NCBI GenBank assembly: GCA_036674765.1
Contig: JARVKI010000081.1
Span: forward strand, 1 to 64,000
DNA from: Seiridium cupressi
Lineage: Eukaryota; Ascomycota; Sordariomycetes; Amphisphaeriales; Sporocadaceae
Length of the DNA stretch: 64,000 bases
Reading direction: 5' to 3'
Numbering within the stretch: the first letter of the stretch is position 1; each line of letters begins with the position of its first letter. A model generated the notes under the pieces. It ran no database searches, was not told the origin of the DNA, and worked only from the letters and a program-made list of their open reading frames with translations. The position numbers and the translations under genes are program-made. This document shows positions 11,919 through 23,132 of the stretch, piece after piece.

Positions 11919-13641
11919 CTACAAACTAGATGTATGCTCCTCGGGAACCGGATCGTCCCAACCATCTCTTTCATCCTTGGGCATTCTTACAAAGACAACG
12001 TCTAGTACCAAACCCACAAGACAGATTCCGGCCGAAAAGTATAGCACAGCTCGGTAACTCCCAGCCTCATCAGTGCTTGCCCTGTTGACCTCTGATTCAA
12101 TGATTGCGGCGATCCCGATGCCCAAGCTGTTGCCATATAGATTCAGTGTGCCGATCAGGCTGCTAGCCACACCCTGCTGTCGGCGGCTCACGCTACTGCT
12201 GGCGACAACCTGAGCGGCAACGAAAACAAAATCGGGGCAGAACCCAGAAAGAACTATAGAAGGGAACATTTGCACCTAGTATATTTGTTGAACGGGCATC
12301 GTGGCCAGGAGTATATTTGCCCTAAGCACTATTATGACGCTAACGGCCATGATCCACTGAGCGGCGACCCGCGACACCAGCCACGCTGCAAGAAATACAG
12401 AAAAGAGCGATGCAAGTCCAAAAGGGATGAAGTTGATCCCGGTTTGAAGCACCGACGTGTTTCTCAGAACCTGTTGCCAAGAAACCGAATACTACAAAAT
12501 AATGCCAAAACCCATATAGCTGAGCAACAACACCTATATAAGTGCGGAAAAGGAAGTCGCCTTAAAGATACTTAGAGGCATGATGGGCTCCGACGCAGAT
12601 CGTTTCTCCCAGATCAAGAATGCAAGGAAGAGCAAAACGGTGGCGACGAGGCATGCTATCACGTAAGGAGTCGACCATCCCACTGATGGCGCTTGAATAG
12701 GTGAGTCTGCGAGCAAGCGTCCTGATTCTGCGCCGAGCTTAGGGTGACTTACTTGCACACGACGTTGAACAGCAACAAGCTGGCCAGGCCGGAGACGGCA
12801 CCAGAATAGTCAATCTTACCACCCCTATCAACAGGCACTTCCTTGGGCGTGATATAACCGAGCCAGACGGTGATCAAGGCTGTCAATGCCGCACTTGAAG
12901 CAGTCAGCACCATTTTGTATAGTTACAATCTTGACTTGGCTCACATCAGAACAAACAGCCATTTCCAGCCAATCGATTGGATGAAAACAACAGTAAGCAC
13001 AGAACCCACCATTGCCCCCAACGGGGGAGATGCGGCAAAAAATCCCAAGAAAAGTTGCGCAACCGTCCTGGGGGAATCATGATAGTGATCATGGAGACCG
13101 CATTGGGCATGAACAAGCCTCCGCCAACACCGGTGAGGGCTCGGGAAACGATGAACGATTCATAGCTCTTGTAAAAGGCGTTTACCAATGAGAACACGCT
13201 GAAGATTAGGCATCCCAGCAACGTGAGACGCTTGTGTCCGTAGACAGCTCCGAGACGGCCGCATATTAGTACGAATGCACTTTGCGTAAGGCTATTTGTT
13301 ACTATTAGCGGAATTGGTTTTGGGAACTGATTGCTTGGTGTTTTGCATGATGCTCACGGGTACGACGCTGGCATCCAATTTGCTTCACCCGGTCCCAAGT
13401 GCCTACCGAGATCTTCAGTGATAGCCAGCCCCCCGGCAATAGTCACACAATTGGAGATGAACTAGTACAGATAAATATAGTTGTTATTTCTATTGGGTTA
13501 CCAATCCCTTACTTGAACAGTGTTTGCGCATACCAGCAATGACGTGATCAACAACCTCGATGTCGTAGTAGTTGGTGTTGCGGCTTCAAAGACGCGCTGA
13601 CTGGGGCGGCTCAAGGCAACGAGATCGACTGATTGTTCCAT
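11919..13641 (-). pseudogene. DHA2-type MFS transporter, inactivated
   Basis: A 14-helix drug:H+ antiporter-type transporter. Starting at ATG 13641, exons are joined by canonical introns: after TVQ at about 13507, and after MPASYP at about 13364. They encode FISNCVTIAGGLAITEDLG, GRLGAVYGHKRLTLLG (the MFS loop 2-3 motif) and ALTGVGGGLFMPNAVSM. A missing T in a short T run near 13050 then breaks the frame before FFLGFFAASPP-like sequence. Later pieces read VWLGYITPKEVPVDRGG and PSVGWSTPYVIACLVATVLL. Two further in-frame stops sit where Trp is expected: TAG at 12494-12492 (IIL*YSVSW) and TAG at 12278-12276 (QIY*VQMFPS). The carboxy half (VVASSSVSRRQQGVASSLIG) is otherwise well preserved down to 11919. 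Neighbouring P450 and dioxygenase relics suggest a former metabolite locus. Confidence 0.85.
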
Positions 13642-14739
13642 AGTCTTTCTAAGGGTTCCACAGGGACGGCGAAATCTCAACTTCAATTGATCATGGAACA
13701 ATGTCAACATAAGTCAGATCAGACTTGCGAGTGTCTTTAGTTTGCCATATGAAACTACCTTTGAAGATGAATGAAGAGTGTGGACTGTACAGTTGTCGTT
13801 ACTTGGATGGTTATATAAATTGGTTTGGTGAGGTCCTGTTCAACATTATTCTCCATGGGGCTGGGTATAACCGTGCAGGTAGTCATAGCATGCGATTGGC
13901 CGTCGGAAATCTAACGATTTCTGGGATAGTGTACCGAGAAGCCCTATCCCTTCGTTGGGGTCAGTACATGCATCTTCGTGGAGTATGTACTTGCCGTCCT
14001 TGTGTTGGTGTAGCGTTAGGCATTGCTGATTGGTTTGCTTGTAGCAGATGCTGATATTGGTACCCACTGTCCCCTGCCGGGTGATGAATGTTGCGTGCCC
14101 TCTCTCTACATGTAGTCTTATGGGGACCTCCATTCTGCTTGGTTCAATTTACCTCCGAGGGTCCCAGTTTTGTAACTTTAAAAGTCTGACTGATTTACAT
14201 ATCACCTTGGACACCCAACACGTCTTCCCTACAGTTCCACAGCGCTCTGCAGGAATCGTGGAGAGTTTCTCACCCAGGCAGACCAGGGTTCGTTCTCCTG
14301 CGGGCCCCCGTGAGGAATATTCTAGACAAAACCACTTCTGCTGTCGCTGTTGCTTGGGCATTTCATCTTCAAAACTTACACGCAGATCGAGAGAGGGTCG
14401 CTAGATACTGCGCGAATCCATGATATTCGACCCGAGTGGAAGGACAAGCGCTCGATAGATCACTTGTTTTCACCATTGCAAAAAGGTAATGTTAATTAGC
14501 GGCATTACAGCACCGACACCCGCGACACACTGGTGCCATGTAACTTAGTGGGGCTCACCCTGCACAGGCGCAAGCCCAACTGTCATCTTGACGGCTCCAA
14601 CTAAAATAGCCCATTGTCCACAGACACGTCTGCAGAAGCTGGGGACAATCCTACCAAAGAGAAGTAAGATGATTTATAGCAATCCATGCCATTCGTAGCC
14701 ATGCTGTCCTGAAAGACCTTGAGCCACAGTCATGCTTCA
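13642..14739. other. No recognisable gene
   Basis: About 1.1 kb between the start of the MFS relic and the HET relic. Several open frames of 70-118 codons exist on both strands, but none shows a motif or matches a known family. Confidence 0.5.
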
Positions 14740-16690
14740 ACTGCTGTAACGCATTGAGGGCCGTGGTAGCCAGACCGCATGAAGAAATCCCTCACTCGGC
14801 ATATTCTGTCTGTACTGTGCCTGTTGGCGGAACAAGGCTGCAATTCTGCCGGTTCCTTAAACAAGCGATCGTTTACGAGTTCAGTGTCTACGAGAGTGCT
14901 GATATATCACTAGATGACGCAAAAATTAGTCTAAGTGCCCGAGTTGGGAAGATAAACCCCTTGGAACCCCGTTTAGAGAATCTAGATGTCATATGGGAGG
15001 GGAGGGGAAGCGCTGAGCTCGAAGTCTTATATGGCCCCCCTTGGCAACCAAACTAGCACTTCTAGTAACTGCCACTTGATAACTATCAAGCATAGCAACT
15101 GAAAAGTTCTAGGCCTCGTTCCAAACCAGGCTGACCTGGTCTCTGTGGTTCGATCTTGAGTCAACCGCTGCCTCGACACCCATGATACTTGTCTTGAGCC
15201 CGGCAAACCCGTGAAGAAGTCAGCATACAGTAGAGCTGTCCATTGGCCTACTCGAGTCATCGATGTCGCATCCGAGATACGACCGGTGGTTAGCCGGATC
15301 CGAGAATACACATTTCGGGGCATGATGAACAAAGAACATACGTTGCACTAGGTTGCCAGTGAGGTGTCAAGTCTCATAAGTGCCATACCACAGCAACCAC
15401 CCTGGCGACTGTCGCACGGACTATACCATGGAGCATGATACCTAAAATGATGCAAGATGATATAGTGATCACAAGGGGGCTGGGTTTTCGTTACATTTGG
15501 ATTGACGCTCTCTGTATTGTCCAGGCCCACTAGGGAAGCGATGACGATTGGAGCAGCGAAGCTGAGAGCATCGGTTCCTACTATAGGAATGCATTGGTGA
15601 ATATCGCGGCAATGAGTGCATTGACCTGCTATGAGGGTTTCCTGTCGCCTAGGCCAGAGGTCACATACTCGATATTGGATCACTACATCACGGCTGGACA
15701 TGCAAAAGGTCAAGCACATCGATTCCTTTGTTACCTACCTAAGCCTTATTATACAGCGGAAATATCTCATTCGAAGCTCCAACGGCGGGGCTGGATAGTC
15801 CAGGAGCGACTGTTCTCGTCGAGGATGGTGCACTTCGGCAATTGTTTCGTTTCCTAGGAGTGCTCTTGCCACCAAGCCCCCGAATGGGACCCTGAAGGGC
15901 ACGACCCGGATTCTCAGGAGGGCGTCGATGACAGCAGCTCGAAGTACAGCATTAAAACGTGGCTCTCCCGACCGCGGAAAGAGCAGCTCGCTCATGGATG
16001 GACTTCCTTCCTTGAGTATTATACCACGGCCCAGCTGACCTATCATTCCAACCCACTCGTTGCGATATTGTCTCTTGTTAAAACTCTCGAAGATACATAT
16101 TATCCCAAACCGAGATATCTGGCAAGTTTATGGAAAAGTCATTGCCGCTGAGCCTCTCTTGGTTCAATTCTGGACCAGCCGATATGAAGCGACTACCTTT
16201 CCCGACAACACAGTTCCCTTCTGGGTCTTGGGCGTCGCATAATCGCATACATTTTGATGTGCGCGAAGGTCCCCGCGGAGAATATGGCTTAATTGGAGAC
16301 TAAAACCCACGGTCAAGATGAACATATACGATTGCGGCCGAGGTCGATCATCAAGCCACTGACGGCATTGCGGTCAAAGCCTGATGGTACATATATGCGT
16401 CTCGATTTGTGGAACGAGTAGGAATTCTTGGACTCCATGGAACGCGATCCAACCAGATTCACATTGGCGATGATATGAATCGGGGCGAAAGCTTTCCAGG
16501 GACTCGTTCTGGAGAAAGCCGGGGTCGGAAATCGTTCGGCCCGATGGAATTTCAGCGTACAAGATACTGGGATATTTCAAGCACAACTTCCTTAGTACGG
16601 CCCCAAACGGGTGGGACATGGACTTTCTCCGGGACAAGAATTGGACAACTTTTGATCTAAAGTAACGAGGACTCGATGTCACGGTTCGGA
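14740..16690 (+). pseudogene. HET-domain (heterokaryon incompatibility) gene relic
   Basis: HET proteins trigger cell death when unlike fungal individuals fuse. The conserved HET core is readable: WPTRVIDVASE near 15243, then HTTATTLATVARTIPWS near 15392, DDIVITRGLGFRYIWIDALCIVQ around 15455-15525 and YYRNALVNIAAMSA, RRGWIVQERL downstream. An in-frame TAG at 15531-15533 interrupts the segment just after CIVQ. Further frame changes occur near 15855 and 16145. The downstream part still shows YYTTAQLTYHSN, PRYLASLWKS and FPTTQFPSGSWAS, matching the usual tail order of HET proteins. A possible amino-terminal part (CFNCCNALRAVVARPHEE) starts near 14738. Boundaries are approximate; identity is secure, function is lost. 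Confidence 0.8.
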
Positions 16691-17563
16691 TTACTTGATG
16701 ATCAAGAAGGACATTATTCGCTGTGCAATATCACCTAAAACCCGATGTAGACACTGGTATGTTCTCCTTGGCGGGGGTTGCGCAAGCTCGGAACAACAGC
16801 AGTTGTTGATTGATAGGGCGACGTGGTTGATGACACTGGGCTCAGCTAGGGTCGCCTCGCAGTGGTGATATCTCATGCTCGTGGTAGTCATAGGACCACT
16901 ATCTACATAGTCACAGCTCCTATGTTGTCTCGTTCCCCTCTACAGGGAAAACTTGAAAAGCGGGGGTCTCACAAAATTCCAGTAGACAGTTTTTCTGTTC
17001 CCCCCTAGAGTATCAAATCCTGTCCCTCCGCTGGTTTGAGAGGCTGCCATGCGGAACAGCCGTGTTCGTCGATCACCACGATTACCTATCTATATCAAAG
17101 TGCGCGTCTAATACTGTTTCCCAAGTAAACACCGATGCTTTTGTTTCATCTACAGCATACCTGACCCTTCCTCTTGAGTAACGTTGAAGTACACTTCGAC
17201 TTTGTTCGAGCAGCTCTACAATGTTTCAATTAGCTTTTTCTTGGTGTTTAGTGCAGCGGCTGCATCACTAAGTTCGCCTACTCATTACGGTGGCTCGTGC
17301 ACGAAGAATTCGTAACTGCGAACAGAAGGCGCTAATTTGATGACCTCATCGACTGGTCAGATATCGGTTTGAATAACATCACGTGGTAATCATAACAGAG
17401 CCAACGCCAACGCCATGGCATTCAGCCAAGACGTCATGACATTTGGAAAGACCCTAGGTATGTATTCATTCTACTCGCATGCATGGTCCATTTCCCCTGT
17501 GACTCTCCAGGATTACGAGAATTCACAAACCACAGACCACATCTCACATCTCACAACGTCGAT
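16691..17563. other. No recognisable gene
   Basis: About 870 bp between the HET relic and the small three-exon gene. It holds no supported coding sequence; its right end should contain the promoter of the small gene. Confidence 0.5.
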
Positions 17564-17926
17564 ATGAGTGATTCGAAGGACAATCAAGTTTCTACCGGCG
17601 GCAAGGCAGGCCCGGTTCAAGGAGGCAAGAACACCACTGGGTCAAGCGTCAGTTTATTTTCCGTCATGCGGTTGCCGAGACCGTATCTAAACTACATATA
17701 GTTCTCCGGGCCCAGCTTCGATAACCTCTATCTGCAGAAGCGCTCGACTGATCCAGAATCAGTGGCCCGGCGCGAGAGCTTGGCAGAGCAGCGTCCGCTA
17801 CAAGGGGTAATTGGCAAGGCATTTCAAAAGTGAGTTCGCACCCATTCGTAGGTTGTCGTCATGCTAATGTATTCCACTAGTTTCGTTTCGGGGCCCGGAG
17901 GTCCTAATACTTCGGACAACCAATAG
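17564..17926 (+). CDS. Small hydrophilic protein, three exons
   Basis: Exons 17564-17647, 17702-17829 and 17881-17926 are joined by two short GT-AG introns (54 and 51 bp) and give an 85-residue protein. Both junctions keep a sensible hydrophilic sequence in phase (GSSFSGPSFDNLYLQKRS and KAFQNFVSGPGGPNTSDNQ), so the model is better supported than a random small frame. The protein is rich in Gly, Ser, Asn and Gln, has no signal peptide, membrane segment or cysteine, and looks largely disordered with a short charged centre (ESVARRESLAEQR). I do not recognise a named family. The frame is open a little upstream (from 17483), but ATG 17564 is the natural start. It is one of the few undamaged genes between two relics. 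Confidence 0.6.
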
Positions 17927-18059
17927 GGTACCCTGACTCTAAGCATATAATTCTAGTAATAAAGGGGTTTCCATTCAATGAATGACACGCATCGCATATC
18001 CACTCGCTTGTCGGGCAATATTCACGATCGTCTATAGCCGAACCTCAACGACCTATCCA

Positions 18060-18965
18060 CTATGTGATACCGTCTACTGTGTTTCCTTCAGTTGTGACGT
18101 AGAAGGCTTCCCCGTCCTCACTGACTGTGACCGAAGTGGGTCGGTGAAACATATGCTGTTGCTACCGCCAGCGAGAGTCGTATACGTCTCATCTGGGAAA
18201 ATCTGTACAGAAGCATTAGGGGTTTGCGCCGCAAAAATGTTGCCCGCCGGGTCGATGACAAAGTGGCCCCAATCGTATTTATTGGGTGAGTTACTGTAAG
18301 TCACGAAATCTGCGTTGCCAGCCTTATACCCGACTTCTGTGATTGGGATCCGCCCGAGAATCTACTGTCCAGTGTTCGTAAAGTGCACGTACCTATCAGA
18401 TACCTTGATGCCGTTGATACCCGATGGCGTCGCTGTATTGGCAGGTCAGCGAAAAGATCGTCTTCGAAGGCAATCCGATGGTCCAGAATCTGCGTCGATA
18501 CGGTATACGGCCCCCAGACGCGAGTCTGTGGCCAGAATGATTTGAGGGTAAGCTGGCAGCGAGGCCAATTCGTTCAACATGGTTGCGTCTGGAAATGTAG
18601 CTACAAGCTCGATAGATGGGCTTGAAACATTCCCATAAAATTCAACCGTATAAATCGTCTCGTGAGTATAGTTGTAATGGCCTTGAATGCTGCCAACAAT
18701 AGCATACTTGTCCGTATCAATTGCTGCAATATCACCAATGGGGCGCCGGGACCTCCGCCATGAGCTGTGACTTGGAGTTGGGTACAAGCGTACCTAGAGT
18801 GCAAAGACTGGCATTGACGAACGCGGTGAGTAGAAGTCGTCCATTGGGGGGGAGGGCACTGTTCTCAATGATGATGATGTCGGTGAAGTTCCATACTTGT
18901 GATGTCATTGCAGCCAGACAAGAGGTAAACGTTGCCGCGATGGCCAGAATGATAGAAGAACGCAT
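18060..18965 (-). pseudogene. SMP-30/gluconolactonase-like secreted beta-propeller, inactivated
   Basis: The ATG at 18965 is followed by a signal peptide (MRSSIILAIAATFTSCLA) and blocks typical of fungal SMP-30/LRE-like beta-propeller proteins often found in metabolite clusters: LPPNGRLLLTAFVNASL, AAIDTDKYAIVGSIQGHYN, FPDATMLNELASLP, IILATDSRLGAVYRID, IAFEDDLF and DPAGNIFAAQTPNASVQIF. These lie in different frames; changes are needed near 18745, 18478, 18440 and 18150, and only one position (about 18410) looks like a true intron (GTACGT...CAG). The final readable tail ends at about 18060. Four indels in 900 bp are incompatible with a working gene unless the sequence is locally poor. Confidence 0.7.
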
Positions 18966-19708
18966 GGTTGATTGCCTAAAAGTCGTACCCTACAGGATTG
19001 TAACAGAGTACTAATGTTCAAATGCGGACTGGCAGTGATGGGCCAGCTTCTTATACCGAGCCATCGAGCGAGCAGACCAAGAGTCCTTGGGGGGTACAGT
19101 GCAGATCTGCGGAGCAGTCTTGCCCATGCGAAGGAATAACAATGTAGCAGTGCTCTTGCAATAGACCAAAACATGTTTAGCGCGACCCAAAAGAAAAAAA
19201 AAAAAAAAGGGGGGGGGGCTCAAAGCTATGAACCCGGCGGTGATAACAGCATCATTTCGGATAATCGCCCTCGATCTCGGAGATACGTTAAGCGTTGCCA
19301 CAGCACCCCTCCCTGATGCTGTAGTTGCGGTGGCTCGACAGAACTAGATCTGTAGGGCGGCTACATAATTCTAACATGATTCACAACATCCACGATACGG
19401 CACGATACCGGGGTCCGCTGGCTCATCCTCCGTTAAACGGCTGGCTTTTCAAATTCTGCCGCCTTAGTTCTTAACGAGTTGCATATCTGCTCAATCTTCA
19501 GGCCTTGACGCAGTGATAGTAGAATGAAGAAAAGCGAGCGTGGGGAACGGCAGTAAGTGTCCTTAAGGATTATGAAAAGTCTCAGCAAAACCATAGCGAT
19601 TGTTTTGGAAGGAAATAATAGAGTTTACAGTTCTATTGCTCGCTCGTGGTTCTATATCTGTCTACGTGATATCTTTCCTCTACCGAGTTAAGGCTTGAGC
19701 ATTACGAC
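18966..19708. other. Gene-free stretch with an A15G10 tract
   Basis: Spacer of about 740 bp. It contains a striking homopolymer junction at 19194-19218 (15 A followed by 10 G). No coding resemblance was seen. Confidence 0.5.
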
Positions 19709-20432
19709 TCAAACATACACAGACATAGAGAGGGCATGGCGACCTATACCCTCCGTGAGAGACTGGAAAGCAGGGTGACTGAATAAGACCACATTCTGCA
19801 CGGCTTTGTTGCTGTTCAAAACGAGCTTGACGACGCTTGCGAGCAGCGGATTCTCCCTTTTCTGCGCGTTCTCCGAGTTAAGTGACAGGTATGCAGCGAC
19901 CATTGACCCGACAGACCAACTTCCATTATTCGCCGTCTGTGTTTCGATTTCTCTGATAATAGACACTTCAGCCTGCCAGTTCTCAATACGGTAGAAGATA
20001 ACGCAACGAAGCGTATCGATCTCTCCAAAGGCGCTGTACTCGGTGGCAATCATCTGGTACAGTCGCATCTGGGTGTATCTCGCCGTATGGTAATGACGGT
20101 CGGCGAGCTCCGCATCTCTGACACTAAGACAAGGTAGCATTAGCTTCCTTCTTTCACAATTGGCACCAATTTTGGAAGGGAGATCAAAAAGAGAGCAGGA
20201 CGCTTTCATTCAACGCTACTTACACAAAGACTCCGCGGGCAGGGGAAACCATGTAAGAGAAAAGAAGCCGGTTCTCGCTATCGAAAAGTCCACCCGGAAA
20301 CCATTCTTCCTCGTAGGGAGCTATGCCCAACATATTGCAACACTCCTCTAGGAGCATATCCGAAAGGGAAGGTCGGTCGAAGCGCACGAGCGCATATTGC
20401 TCGATGGTAGGTGGAAAGGACCCTGATTGCAT
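19709..20432 (-). CDS. Unrecognised two-exon protein
   Basis: Exons 20432-20224 and 20123-19709 joined by a 100-bp GT-AG intron give 207 residues. The phase matches at the junction (ARGVFVVRDAELADR). The sequence is rich in aromatic and charged residues (EEEWFPGGLFDSENRLLFSYM; YTQMRLYQMIATEYSAFGEID), with no signal peptide or clear membrane helix. I do not recognise the family. The end comes soon after FSHPAFQSLTEGIGRHA, so the gene could be a truncated member of a longer family. No frame lesion is visible, but there is no independent support beyond a consistent splice model and a long open frame. Confidence 0.5.
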
Positions 20433-21279
20433 ATTGTATTGCCTCTGAATCTATCAGTGTATGATTAGTCGAAGTACTCGGGTTGACACAGAATTTCAGC
20501 GTCGAATCGTAAGTCGGTGTCGTTTAAGGGCAAAGTTTTCGCGGTGTACCTCAAGCTGAGAGAAAGCATGTTGGGTAGCGCAGGTCCTTAAGCATTTCAG
20601 AAATTATAGTGAGGGAGCCGTGGCGGTGATTGTAGGGTACTGTAGGTGATTGTAGGATACTGTGAGTGAATGTATCCATCTTGTAACATAGACTATGAAA
20701 TCATGTTTACGGGAAAGTCGCTGTCAGAAGTGGAGCTCCTGAATCACATACCAGAATGCTCTTGTACGACCGGGACGTGCTGACTTGTTTTCCCGACCGG
20801 TAAATGCGGTCTTCCAATTTTACCCGTCTTATGGCCTCTGAGTCACTTAATCACACCAGAATACATTTATTTCTGGCGCCGTAGCCTGGGCCTCCATTAA
20901 GGGCGACGTGGCCAAATTGTTGTTTTTGATCAAGAGCTCAATAGCGCTTCAGTGTCTTTCCGAGGAGCAAGCCGTCCAAGCTATACTGCTATTTACCAGA
21001 TCGAAAATGGAGTTCGAGGTCGATGATATCACATAACAGTGCCTATGCGGAACTGACATCAAACGCACCAGCTCTGGGCATTAATGACGTCTTCCGGCAC
21101 CAGGGATCACTGATGCCAGAAACTCCTTCGACGGTACGCTGCTCACGAGTGTCGAAGGCTCTTAATTACACACGTCCATATTCAATGGCAGCTCTTCAAT
21201 TACAACCTCTGGTCACTGGGTCCTCCTGTTGTATTATGTCGTCCAATAACCTAATAGCCGTCCCCTCCTCGACAACTCC
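20433..21279. other. Gene-free stretch
   Basis: Spacer between divergently placed genes; it contains the 20-bp tandem duplication listed separately. Short fragments toward 21000-21280 may be the lost amino-terminal part of the dioxygenase relic, but I cannot show it. Confidence 0.45.
20625..20664. repeat. 20-bp tandem duplication
   Basis: Two adjacent copies, ggtgattgtagggtactgta and ggtgattgtaggatactgtg, differ at two positions; a third, weaker start (agtgaatgta) follows. They lie about 200 bp upstream of the two-exon minus-strand gene. Confidence 0.8.
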
Positions 21280-22319
21280 GAAGCCTGTTGGAATTGTCGT
21301 TCATTAGGCCCAATTGGTCTGATGTGCGACTGTCCCGGCTCGCAAGAGGCACTCAAACATAGAGTCCTCTTTCCTATGCCTAGCCTTAGCCAGATGATGG
21401 CCTGCAACACCAGCGTCATGCGACAGAAGTGATACAACAACTTCCAGGGCATCGCGATGTACTTGCCAACAACTTCCCACTGGAGGAATAGAATAAGATT
21501 GTCGAGGTCTGTGGAGGCGAGGACAAAATCGACCCTATACGCGAAAGATACCATGGTGATGCGTTTATCATCAACTTCGGTAGCAATGACAAGGCCACTT
21601 AAGGCAACGAGACTTCACCGCAAGAACAGAATGATTGGCACCGACGATCGTTGGTACCGAATGTTTCTGGACTCCTCGGGGCATCGCTTTGACTATCATA
21701 CACGTCTTCACGGACATTCCCTCTCGGAGAGGCAGAACTTGGGTATACGAAGAAGGACTATAAGGTATGTCTCATCCCATACATGAAAGTCTTACCTACC
21801 AGTTCTTCAAGTATACAGGCGTCGCCAAATATCTCTAGGATCATTGGCTTGGACCAGCCGATCAACATACGGAACTAAACACACTTTAAATATTGCAGGC
21901 ATTTCTTAACGGTCATGCCGAAGAAAAGGGATGTTATCATTCTAAGCGGTCTTCTTTCCCATGGCCTTAGTCCTAAATGCCGATTACGCCAGTGATTTCC
22001 AATCGGCATGTGTCACTTCGTCATCCCCCAAATCTGAACCGCTCAGGTGGTGGATATATAAGACATAATTGACTCAGGAGAATAGAGCTGACTGTGAAAC
22101 TCCATATGGACTCTTCTGGAGCGAGTGGCCCTCCGCGGCCTAGGGGTTCAATGCGTGCCCGAGTCCAAGCCCGCGAGAGAGCGCCAATCTCGACACCCTC
22201 GTAACACCGGTTTTAAACTTAGTAACACAGAAGCGGAACTCGAGAGGCTCATAGCTGCCGCCAAACCTAATGGCTTGGTCGAGGGGTCGTGGCTGTTAGA
22301 CCAATGTGCGTTATGTTAG
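21280..22319 (+). pseudogene. 2OG-Fe(II) dioxygenase-like gene relic
   Basis: Pieces of one fungal dioxygenase-like protein appear in order but in shifting frames. They are IVEVCGGEDKIDPIRERYHG with DAFIINFGSN (about 21499-21585), then a WH/TDD region where a two-base loss splits the expected iron-binding HxD, then DDRWYRMFLDSSG, IALTIIHVFTDIPSRRGRTW in the next frame, GVAKYL near 21820, KRDVIILSGLLSHG near 21920 and the tail RGLGVQCVPESKPARERQ to AELERLIAAAKPNGL ending at 22319. The order and spacing are those of an uncharacterised 2-oxoglutarate/Fe(II) oxygenase-like family. The exact family name is uncertain. At least three frame changes and two stops rule out a working protein. Confidence 0.6.
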
Positions 22320-23132
22320 GTTGTAATAGATGTAACCTAGTTCCGGCATTTATTTACCAATTTCATCCCTTCAAGCTTGGATGAGATATCTCCGACGGGG
22401 CACCAAAGAGTTTCGTTGAGAATTTTGAAGAGCGCAATGGACTGCTCATGGAATAGCACAAATTATAAATGTAATAATGAGAAAAGACAAGTCGCATTGA
22501 GATGCACTTTGCTAAGCTGTCCCGCTTATGCAGCCCGAGTATTGCGTCATCTTTGAAGATAGAACTTGGTGTTGGTTCGATTTAATTTTACCCTGAGTGT
22601 GAGTGCAACGTGGATAAACCGGTGTATACAAGGCAGGATAGTCTAGGCGATTGCGCAGGACCACTCCTACCTATGAACTCGCATTAATTTTAACCCCGGT
22701 TCTTAAACCATTGCGATCTCTGTGCTTACCCGTGCCCCCGAATGCCTCCATCGAATCTGCTCGTCTCCCCAAAGCCCAACCTCTGGTATAAGACCTCAGC
22801 ACTGCCCTCGCCATCAGTGAACAGGCGCCCAATAACGCCCTCACGGTCCGCCTCGCCTAACAGACTATCACCTGTATGTATTGGTATCCTTCATATCGAC
22901 GTCTTTTGCATATAGAGAAGTTTGACAAATCTATTGTTCATTCAGATTTCGAGGTATCCGCATACTCTATAGGAATATACCAAAATCATAAAAACTGACA
23001 CTATACGGTATGTCTTCCCTCGAGTCTCGGGCGTCATGTTCAAGAGAGCTCCCAGGATATTGTATCATCACGGTGGATATCCAAAATCGGCCCCACACAC
23101 GCAGAGATAGAGACGTTCATGATCATATGATC
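22320..23132. other. No recognisable gene
   Basis: About 800 bp between the 3' ends of the dioxygenase relic and the zinc-cluster regulator; no coding resemblance in any frame. Confidence 0.5.

Noticed and set aside
19194..19218. A15G10 tract as a poly-A tail of a retro-insertion
   Set aside because: No target-site duplication or retroposon sequence beside it.
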